The notes below the pieces were generated by a model. The model saw only the letters and a program-made list of their open reading frames with translations, ran no database searches and was not told the origin of the DNA. A stretch of 11,323 nt of DNA from JANYGM01 sp043764015 (GTDB taxonomy: Bacteria; Bacteroidota; Bacteroidia; Cytophagales; Thermonemataceae): contig JAYUKY010000071.1 in the NCBI GenBank assembly GCA_043764015.1, positions 1-11,323 on the forward strand, written 5' to 3'. The translations under genes were made by a program, and so were the position numbers. Of the stretch, positions 6,139 to 11,323 are shown piece after piece; position 1 is the stretch's first letter; each line of letters begins with the position of its first letter.

Positions 6139-6993
6139 ATGGCAAAAGTAAATCCTAAAATAGATTTGGTTTTTAAAAAACTTTTTGGAAGTGAGGAAAA
6201 CAAAGATATTTTGCTTTCTTTGGTGAATGCTATCTTGCCCCAACATCAGCAAATAGCCTTTCTAACACTAAAAAATCCCTATAATTTGGCTGATTATACA
6301 GATGGGAAACTGACTATTTTGGACATTAAGGCGCAAGACGAGATGGGCGTGCAGTATGATATTGAAATGCAAATACGTGGCTCTGATTTTTACGGAAAAC
6401 GCACTTTGTATTATTGGGCAAAAATGTTTGGCTCACAGCTAGATTATATGACTAGCAGTGATGATATAGCTAATAATGACTATGATACAGGTTTTTTAGA
6501 CCTCAAAAAGTGTATTGTAATTAGTCTAATGGATTTTAGTTTTTTTAATGATACAGAATATCAAAGATGCTTTATGCTCAAAAACAGAGAAACAAACCAG
6601 ACTCACAAAGATTTGGATTATTTGGATTTGTATTTTGTGGAAATGAAGAAGTTGAAAAAAGATTTGGGCTTTGCGCAAACTATCCTAGAAAGGTGGATAA
6701 AATTCTTAAATAATGCTTCTAAATATACGAATGATAATCTTCCTCAAGAACTAGCGGAAATTAAAGAAATTAAAAAAGCAAATAAAAAGTTGGAAGTAAT
6801 GCACTTTGATAAAATGGAACGTGAGCATTATGAAGGGCAACAAAAATTTAGGCTTGATGAAATTTCACATTTGCAGGAAGCCGTTTATAAAAAAAGTACA
6901 CTTATTGCAAAAAACTTAAAAGACCTAAATGTTTCTCTTTCAGATATCAGTAAAGCAACTGGGCTTTCAATAGCAGAAATAGAAAAACTATAA
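6139..6993 (+). CDS. Rpn-family PD-(D/E)XK nuclease (PDDEXK_2, transposase-31-like)
   Basis: The 284-residue product opens with the family's classic KIDLVFKKLFGSEENKDILLS (7-27). It then shows the nuclease core: LDIKAQDEMG (61-70) with D62/K64, and VQYDIEMQIR (71-80), where D74/E76-x-Q78 takes the (D/E)XK place, as usual in this family. R88-L-Y-Y-W-A-K continues the expected helix. Members are DNA endonucleases linked to RecA-independent recombination (E. coli RpnA-E) and are annotated as PD-(D/E)XK transposases. The C terminus is longer than the core and ends in a helix-turn-helix-like tail, LSDISKATGLSIAEIEKL (267-284). It lies between the SIMPL gene (11-base gap) and the DUF2306 gene (6-base gap), so it seems co-transcribed. 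No terminal inverted repeats are seen around it, so it is not by itself an insertion sequence. Confidence 0.85.
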   Translation: MAKVNPKIDLVFKKLFGSEENKDILLSLVNAILPQHQQIAFLTLKNPYNLADYTDGKLTILDIKAQDEMGVQYDIEMQIRGSDFYGKRTLYYWAKMFGSQLDYMTSSDDIANNDYDTGFLDLKKCIVISLMDFSFFNDTEYQRCFMLKNRETNQTHKDLDYLDLYFVEMKKLKKDLGFAQTILERWIKFLNNASKYTNDNLPQELAEIKEIKKANKKLEVMHFDKMEREHYEGQQKFRLDEISHLQEAVYKKSTLIAKNLKDLNVSLSDISKATGLSIAEIEKL

Positions 6994-6999
6994 TTTAAA

Positions 7000-7698
7000 A
7001 TGACAAACTCTGCTACTTTTGAAAAATATCTTCTTGGCACGTTAAAAGTGCTTGGCGTGTTTGTAGTGCTGTTTTTTTCGTATCAAATGTATAAAATTGT
7101 TACGCCATATATATTGGTGCAGGGCAGTTGGTGGCGTACTGATATTGATTTTTTGATGTCAAAACAGAAAATAGTACGCCTGTTGCATTATATGGGGGCT
7201 TTTTATGTGCATATTTTTAGTAGTTTGTTGGTGCTTTTGGCAGGAGCAACGCAATTTTCTCACGTTTTGATGACTAAATACGCCATTATTCACAGAAATA
7301 TAGGCAAAATGTATGTTTTTTTGGTGCTTGTAGTTAGTGCGCCTGGTGCGCTGATAATGTCTTATTATGCAAATGGAGGTACTATTGCAAAAATTGGCTT
7401 TATTATTTTGAGCATTTTGTGGTGGATTTTCACTTGGTTGGCATACACTCGCATACGTGAGCGAAAGTTTATTAGTCACGCTAATTTTATGTTGCGTAGT
7501 TATGCTTTGACGTTTTCTGCTATTACATTAAGAATTTATCAGTTTGTTATCCAACAATTTTTTGGGGCAGATTTCCCGCTGGATAGCCTGCAAACCTATC
7601 AAATGCTTTCTTATATGAGTTGGATTCCCAATTTGATTGTGGCAGAAATTTTAATTTATAGGGGATTTAATGACTGGATATTAAAGAAAAATAGTTAG
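7000..7698 (+). CDS. DUF2306 predicted membrane protein
   Basis: The 232-residue product has about six membrane segments (near 13-35, 66-83, 104-122, 131-149, 165-187 and 205-221). The conserved residues of DUF2306 (COG5395) can be seen: H71 in a membrane helix, H98-R-N-x-G-K-x-Y (98-105), and S159-H160-A-N-F-M-x-R166-S-Y168 followed by TLRIYQF. The histidine pattern suggests a heme- or metal-binding, cytochrome b561-like bundle, but no function has been assigned that I know of. It begins six bases after the nuclease stop codon (taatttaaaATG) and is the last gene before the strong terminator at 7731-7766, which supports one operon with the two genes upstream. Confidence 0.82.
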   Translation: MTNSATFEKYLLGTLKVLGVFVVLFFSYQMYKIVTPYILVQGSWWRTDIDFLMSKQKIVRLLHYMGAFYVHIFSSLLVLLAGATQFSHVLMTKYAIIHRNIGKMYVFLVLVVSAPGALIMSYYANGGTIAKIGFIILSILWWIFTWLAYTRIRERKFISHANFMLRSYALTFSAITLRIYQFVIQQFFGADFPLDSLQTYQMLSYMSWIPNLIVAEILIYRGFNDWILKKNS

Positions 7699-7730
7699 TA
7701 TTGAATTATTTTTATATATTGCCGTAAATA

Positions 7731-7766
7731 AAAAAACACTTCAAAACATGTTTTGAAGTGTTTTTT
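7731..7766 (+). terminator. Strong bidirectional palindromic terminator
   Basis: Bases 7731-7748 (aaaaaacacttcaaaaca) are the exact reverse complement of 7749-7766, and T continues to 7768. The stem-loop with A tract before and T tract after would stop transcription from both sides. It lies 33 bases after the DUF2306 stop codon and also faces the minus-strand module ending at 8010. Confidence 0.85.
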
Positions 7767-7816
7767 TTGGCTTGAAGTGCCCCCACCTGGATTAAAAACA
7801 AAAATAAAAACCTTTA

Positions 7817-7876
7817 GCCATTGCTTATGTCTTCACAAGCAATATAGATGTTGTTTGTGAAGACACAAACAACGGC
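7817..7876. repeat. REPIN-like inverted pair of hairpin units in a 311-base gene-free stretch
   Basis: The gap 7699-8009 holds the terminator and this element. Unit 1 (7817-7843) and the reverse complement of unit 2 (7850-7876) match at 22 of 27 bases with a 6-base spacer. Each unit is itself a hairpin: ATTGCTT/AAGCAAT in unit 1 and GTTGTTTG/CAAACAAC in unit 2, with the shared loop TGTCTTCA (or its complement). Differences in one stem arm are matched by compensating or G-U-tolerated changes in the other. Flanks (about 7804-7816 and 7877-7892) extend the inverted symmetry imperfectly. The rest of the gap (7893-8009) is AT-rich, apart from the duplicated segment near 7985-8009 described separately. 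Confidence 0.7.
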
Positions 7877-7984
7877 TTTTACAGATTTTTTTTCTCTTTT
7901 TAGGGCTACTTTATCTGTATTATTAAATGGTCTTTGAAAAGATGAAATTATTTAGTTCTCGTTCCTTAGTTTCCATTATAGTCA

Positions 7985-8065
7985 AATTAAATAGCCGTTA
8001 GAATTGAAATTAAGTGGTGAGTTTCAAAGAGATGTTATGCTCTTGGAAGATAATACCTAATAAGT
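7985..8065 (-). repeat. Direct repeat copy 2 flanking the NTase module
   Basis: On the plus strand this copy runs taaata-gccgtt-agaattgaaattaag, then ggtgagttt-caaaga, then a 22-base segment absent from the other copy, then cctaataagtttt. It matches 8673-8754 with the blocks in the same order. It covers the 3' end of the helical partner gene and, beyond its stop, what reads on the minus strand as LNFNSNGYL, a relic of the start of a second NTase copy (compare LNFNFNGYL at residues 2-10 of the intact gene). Confidence 0.7.
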
Positions 8066-8231
8066 TTTTTAGTTCGTTGGTATGTTGTTCTTTGAGTTCT
8101 GTATATTGTGTTTCTTGCAAAATGTCGCCTTTATGCCTTTCTATTGCTTGATTAGCTTTGTCTATTAGCTTAATTTGGTCATCTATGGCAAGTAAAATAT
8201 GCTCATATTGGGGTTTTTCTATGAAGTTCAT
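8010..8231 (-). CDS. Small helical partner protein of the NTase gene (possible antitoxin or toxin)
   Basis: The 73-residue product is almost wholly helical by composition. Heptad-like hydrophobic spacing in residues 11-30 (HILLAIDDQIKLIDKANQAI) and 42-63 (charged, then LKNLLGIIF) suggests a coiled-coil or helical bundle. I do not recognise a family. Its ATG overlaps the stop of the NTase gene by four bases (ATGA on the minus strand), so the two are translationally coupled. Gene order, size and coupling recall MNT/HEPN and AbiE-type two-gene modules, but the chain is much shorter than a HEPN domain and lacks a visible R-x4-6-H motif. Its last codons (SLKLTT) are repeated as a relic upstream of the NTase gene. 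Confidence 0.55.
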   Translation of the reverse strand: MNFIEKPQYEHILLAIDDQIKLIDKANQAIERHKGDILQETQYTELKEQHTNELKNLLGIIFQEHNISLKLTT

Positions 8232-8701
8232 ATATTTAAAAATTTAAGTTCCAAAAATCCTTTTGAGTAGCATTTACCAGTATCAATATCTCTTTTAGTA
8301 GCCGTAAATAATGAAAACCATTCTTTTTTGTCTAATTCATAGGTATTGTTTCTTTTGTGTCCTACCTTGCAGATAGCCACAAAATAGCTATCTATTTGCA
8401 TTTTTTTATATTTCATTTTGAGTTGTAATAGTTTACTAATATTTGCTTCATACACCTCAAAATCTACAAAAATAACACAATCTAGGTCGTTTGGGCTTTC
8501 TTTTTGTGTGGCAAAACTACCATTGAGCCAAACACTAAAAGAACTTGCCAAAATAGCCTGCAAATCTACAGTAAAAACCTCAAAATTAGCCCAAATATGC
8601 GCCCTGTGTTCATTCCAAACGAGCAGACTTTCTGCACTCTTAAAATCTATTTCTAGTGCCTCAAATGGCTCTAAATAACCGTTGAAATTGAAATTAAGCA
8701 T
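8228..8701 (-). CDS. DUF6932-like nucleotidyltransferase-fold protein
   Basis: The 157-residue product carries the polymerase-beta-type nucleotidyltransferase core: VWLNG61-S62-F-A-T-Q-K-x-x-P-N-D72-L-D74-CVIFVDFE, and a third acid in QID104-SYFV. The N-terminal FNFNGYLEPF and the C-terminal W-x-x-LF-x-x-x-x-R ... KGFLEL are also as expected for the DUF6932 group. Catalytic acids are intact, so nucleotide transfer to a protein or RNA is possible but unproven. It overlaps a small helical protein gene by ATGA and lies divergent from a restriction-modification gene, the setting of a toxin-antitoxin or phage-defence module. ATG 8701 is supported by the conserved NGYL start. Upstream (8702-8757) lies a relic of the partner gene's 3' end rather than a recognisable promoter. 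Confidence 0.75.
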   Translation of the reverse strand: MLNFNFNGYLEPFEALEIDFKSAESLLVWNEHRAHIWANFEVFTVDLQAILASSFSVWLNGSFATQKESPNDLDCVIFVDFEVYEANISKLLQLKMKYKKMQIDSYFVAICKVGHKRNNTYELDKKEWFSLFTATKRDIDTGKCYSKGFLELKFLNI

Positions 8702-8757
8702 TGAATTTTAGTAGGTTTAGGCGGTGAGTTTTAAAGAAACCTAATAAGTTTTGAGTA
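8673..8757 (-). repeat. Direct repeat copy 1 and relic of a second partner gene
   Basis: On the minus strand, bases 8754-8720 read AAAACTTATTAGGT, then TTCTTTAAAACTCACCG, the same blocks as the end of the intact partner gene (8065-8014) with about 22 bases deleted. The relic ends in a TAA and is followed, after 21 inserted bases, by the NTase start. In the 8673-8698 block, about 24 of 27 bases match the block around 7985-8013. Confidence 0.68.
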
Positions 8758-8812
8758 GGCCTACAAATATATAGAAATATTACGAAAACACAAAAGAAAC
8801 CATATTTTTTTA

Positions 8813-8820
8813 TATCTTTG
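8813..8820 (+). promoter_or_regulatory. Promoter of the restriction-modification gene, -7 element TATCTTTG
   Basis: TATCTTTG fits TAnnTTTG exactly and is followed by CA, giving a leader of about 25 bases to ATG 8852. The expected -33 TTTG is not present; the upstream stretch is A/T-rich. Confidence 0.55.
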
Positions 8821-8851
8821 CACACTAAAATTATCTCAACCAAAAAAATCA

Positions 8852-11323
8852 ATGGCAAACGAGAAAAAAACAGACATTTTTATTAGCAAGTTACTTGAAA
8901 GTGCTAAAATAAAATATACACCAAACGGAAGCGACATCAAAGAAATTCAAGAAGCTTTAAAAACTGCCTCCAAAAAAGGAACTGGAAAATCTGGTTTCCC
9001 TGAATTTGTTGCCATTTGCAAAAAAGATTTTATTTTGGTTATTGAAGATAAAGCGACACTTGACAAACAAGTAAAATATGAAAATGACGACAACCAAACC
9101 ATAGCCACAGACCAAAAATCCGTAACCAACTACGCTGAAAATGGGGCTTTGCACTACGCAAAAGAAATTATTAGCAAAACTAATTTTAAGAAAATATTTG
9201 CTTTTGGTTGTTCTGGTGATGAAAAACACCATATCATCAGACCTTTTTTTGTAGATGAAAAAGGCTACACACTCCTTGAAAAAGTAGAGAATTTTGAAAA
9301 CTTTTCAGATAAAAATATTGAGAAATATTATAAAGAACAAGTTTTAAAAGAAACACCGCAGGAAGCCGTAGAACTTGCAGATATTCTTAAAAAATCCGCT
9401 ATACTTCACGAAATGCTACGTAATTATGGACAACTGGGAGACTCTGAAAAACCGTTAGTTGTGTCTGCCCTGCTTCTTGCGTTAAGTGAGAAAAGTTTTG
9501 AAACAGATTCTTTGATAGGAGACGAATTAAAAACAGATGGACAAAGAATTTATGATGCGCTTTCTACGCATATGGAAAGAGTAAAAGTGCAGCCTGTCGT
9601 AAAGAAAGAAAAAGTATTAAATCAGTTTAATATCATAAAAGATAGGTCTATTCTTAGCACTTATAATGATAATTTAGCTAAAACTCCCCTCAAATCTTTT
9701 GCCGAATACATCAAAAATAATATTTTAGATGCCGTTTTAGCAAATACTACAGAAGACGTTTTAGGACGTTTTTATGGTGAATTTATTAGTTATGGTGGTG
9801 GTGATGGGCAAACGCTAGGCGTTGTACTTACACCTAAACACATTACAGAACTCTTCTCTGACCTTATTGACCTAAAACCAACAGACAAAATTTTTGACCC
9901 TTGCTGTGGTACTGGTGGCTTTCTGATTGCTGGTATGCACAAAATGCTCAATAAAAATGACATCAGCGAGAAAGAAAAAGATAAAATAAAAACAGAACAA
10001 ATTCACGGCATAGAAATTAGAGAAGATATGTTTGCTATTGCCACTACAAATATGATTTTGAGAGGTGACGGAAAAAGCAACCTTATCAATGAAGATTTTT
10101 TGAGACAACCAGCGGAAACGCTAAGAAAAAATAATTATACTGTTGGTTTTATCAATCCCCCTTACTCGCAGGCAAAGGGAAAAGATACCGCCCATTTGTC
10201 AGAAATCAGCTTTATTAAGCATCTTTTGGATAGTTTGGCAGAAGGTGGAAGATGCGTTGCTATTATTCCCCAATCTACAATGGTAGGAAAAACCAAAGAA
10301 GATAAAGCCATAAAAAAGCAAATCTTGCAAAGCCACACGCTAGAAGGCGTAATTACGCTCAACAAAAACACTTTTTATGGCGTGGGGACAAACCCTTGTA
10401 TTGCTATTTTTACGGCGCATAAACAACATTCTGATAAAAAATACTGCAAATTTGTCAATTATGAAGATGATGGTTTTGTAATAAGCAAACATATTGGCTT
10501 ACTAGAAACCCAAAGAGCCACAGAAAGAAAAGCCTATTTGTTGGATTGTTGGCTACACGACAAACCAGCAGAAACTAAATTTATGGTAAAAACTACCATA
10601 GAACCAGAAGATGAATGGTTGCACTCGTTTTATTATTTCAATGACGAAATACCAAAAGAACAAGATTTTGACAAAACCATTAGTGATTACCTTACTTTTG
10701 AGTTTTCTATGATTATGCAAGGAAGAGAGTATTTGTTTGATAACAACCAAACAAACGAAAAAAAAAAGCCTGAACCAACTTACAAACTTGAAAATGTAAG
10801 TTGGAAAGAGTTTGAAATTGGAAAGATTTTTAAAGTTACAACAGGTAATTTAATTTCAAAAAATCTTTTAAAAAAAGGACAAATTGCACGAATAACTGCA
10901 ACGGATAATAACAATGGAATTTATGACTTTTACCAAAAGATAAATGATAAAAATTACAGAGAATTATCTAATTTCATTTCAGTTTCATTCTTAGGTTCAG
11001 TTTTCTACCATTCTTATAGTGCAAGTTTGGATATGAAAATTCACGCAATACAACTACCAAATAAAGAATTAAATAAGTTTTTGGCTGGATTTATTGTACT
11101 ATGTTTAAAAAGAACTGTTTCTACTTTTTCTTACGGAGATCAGTTATCAAGTTCTGATTTACCCAAAAAGAAAATCCTTCTTCCTGCTACGCCCACAGGA
11201 GAACCAGATTATGCTTTTATGGAGGCATTTATGCGTGAGAAAGAACAAGAAAAATTAGAAAAATACATAACTCGTAAGTTGTTGATAATCAATAATTTAG
11301 TGGGGGGGGGGGGGGGGGGTAAA
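8852..11323 (+). CDS. Single-chain restriction-modification enzyme (type IIG/BcgI-like), open at window edge
   Basis: The frame stays open for 824 codons to the last base. Three modules are readable. First is an N-terminal PD-(D/E)XK nuclease (about 1-130) with G48-F-P50-E51 and V-I-E65-D-K67, followed by a helix with YAENGALHYAK. Second is an HsdM-type N6-adenine methyltransferase (about 150-600) with a helical N-part, SAM-binding motif DPCCGTGG (349-356) and catalytic NPPY (435-438). Third is an HsdS-like target recognition domain opening at WKEFEIGKIFKV (from 651) and closing at P778-A-T-P-T-G-E-P-D-Y-x-FM plus a basic helix. Such enzymes methylate and cut at the same recognised site. ATG 8852 follows an exact -7 promoter motif. 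An A10 run (10758-10767) lies in the linker before recognition and a G18 run (11302-11319) in codons 817-823. The true end is outside the window; a second recognition half may follow. Confidence 0.88.
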   Translation, partial: MANEKKTDIFISKLLESAKIKYTPNGSDIKEIQEALKTASKKGTGKSGFPEFVAICKKDFILVIEDKATLDKQVKYENDDNQTIATDQKSVTNYAENGALHYAKEIISKTNFKKIFAFGCSGDEKHHIIRPFFVDEKGYTLLEKVENFENFSDKNIEKYYKEQVLKETPQEAVELADILKKSAILHEMLRNYGQLGDSEKPLVVSALLLALSEKSFETDSLIGDELKTDGQRIYDALSTHMERVKVQPVVKKEKVLNQFNIIKDRSILSTYNDNLAKTPLKSFAEYIKNNILDAVLANTTEDVLGRFYGEFISYGGGDGQTLGVVLTPKHITELFSDLIDLKPTDKIFDPCCGTGGFLIAGMHKMLNKNDISEKEKDKIKTEQIHGIEIREDMFAIATTNMILRGDGKSNLINEDFLRQPAETLRKNNYTVGFINPPYSQAKGKDTAHLSEISFIKHLLDSLAEGGRCVAIIPQSTMVGKTKEDKAIKKQILQSHTLEGVITLNKNTFYGVGTNPCIAIFTAHKQHSDKKYCKFVNYEDDGFVISKHIGLLETQRATERKAYLLDCWLHDKPAETKFMVKTTIEPEDEWLHSFYYFNDEIPKEQDFDKTISDYLTFEFSMIMQGREYLFDNNQTNEKKKPEPTYKLENVSWKEFEIGKIFKVTTGNLISKNLLKKGQIARITATDNNNGIYDFYQKINDKNYRELSNFISVSFLGSVFYHSYSASLDMKIHAIQLPNKELNKFLAGFIVLCLKRTVSTFSYGDQLSSSDLPKKKILLPATPTGEPDYAFMEAFMREKEQEKLEKYITRKLLIINNLVGGGGGGK
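11302..11319 (+). repeat. Homopolymer tract of 18 G in the restriction-modification frame
   Basis: Eighteen G residues run unbroken and are followed by TAAA. In the present frame they read as valine, six glycines and lysine. With 16 or 19 G the codon TAA follows directly and ends the protein at 822-823 residues; with 17 the frame shifts to the third register. The tract stands four bases from the window edge, so an assembly or sequencing artefact is possible. Confidence 0.8.

Noticed and set aside
7159..7479. A 106-codon minus-strand frame opposite the DUF2306 gene.
   Set aside because: The plus strand carries conserved family residues and membrane segments; the antisense frame has no recognisable domain.
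66..7696. A shared 16-base string (ttaaagaaaaatagtt) at 66-81 and 7681-7696.
   Set aside because: It is very A/T-rich, ends in two unrelated coding contexts (after a transposase stop and across the DUF2306 stop), and shows no extended match, so it is likely chance.
8418..8678. A plus-strand frame of 86 codons opposite the NTase gene.
   Set aside because: It is rich in Ser/Thr/Lys as expected from the antisense of the NTase, which has intact catalytic motifs.
8957..9232. Open frames on the minus strand inside the restriction-modification gene.
   Set aside because: They are antisense to strongly conserved nuclease motifs, have skewed Phe/Ser/Val composition and no promoter; they are shadows of the plus-strand gene.
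1..11323. tRNA, rRNA or other classical RNA genes.
   Set aside because: No cloverleaf with GTTCRA arm, no rRNA core sequence and no recognisable RNA gene was seen on either strand.

Overview
The window is low-GC DNA from a member of the phylum Bacteroidota, most likely a free-living Cytophagia-type bacterium. The evidence is the exact promoter motif TAnnTTTG in front of several genes, A-rich rather than Shine-Dalgarno-like sequence before start codons, and families typical of that group (a UPF0104 flippase-like membrane protein beside panD, a SIMPL-domain secreted protein, DUF2306, a PD-(D/E)XK transposase-family nuclease). Species cannot be fixed from the sequence. The left edge lies inside a transposase-like fragment and the right edge in an 18-base G run, both typical places for an assembly to break.

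Left part (1-3937). Two insertion-sequence remnants and an orphan promoter precede uxs, a UDP-glucuronate decarboxylase gene on the minus strand. A small single-pass membrane protein follows on the plus strand, then a 322-base gap holding four alternating palindromic repeat units. Next, on the minus strand, come panD (aspartate 1-decarboxylase) and a UPF0104/LPG-synthase-like membrane protein, probably one transcript. Divergent from panD is a 24-codon stub of a glycosyltransferase whose stop codon abuts the next ATG.

Middle part (3938-7768). A protein with the invariant residues of a kinase-like (PKL) fold is followed by a probable operon of a secreted SIMPL-domain protein, an Rpn/PDDEXK-family nuclease and a DUF2306 membrane protein, with gaps of 11 and 6 bases. 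A strong palindromic terminator closes it.

Right part (7769-11323). A REPIN-like pair of hairpins leads into a defence-type region. It holds a minus-strand two-gene module, a DUF6932-like nucleotidyltransferase overlapping a small helical partner by ATGA, flanked by imperfect direct repeats that look like leftovers of a tandem duplication. Divergent from it is a large single-chain restriction-modification enzyme with nuclease, N6-adenine methyltransferase and target-recognition domains in one polypeptide. Its reading frame runs through a G18 tract at the window edge. A change to 16 or 19 Gs would place TAA directly after the tract, so the enzyme may be phase-variable in length or specificity.

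A family of heptanucleotide repeats (unit AATTNNN) lies at gene boundaries at six loci, directly after three stop codons, directly before two possible start codons and in the leader of uxs.
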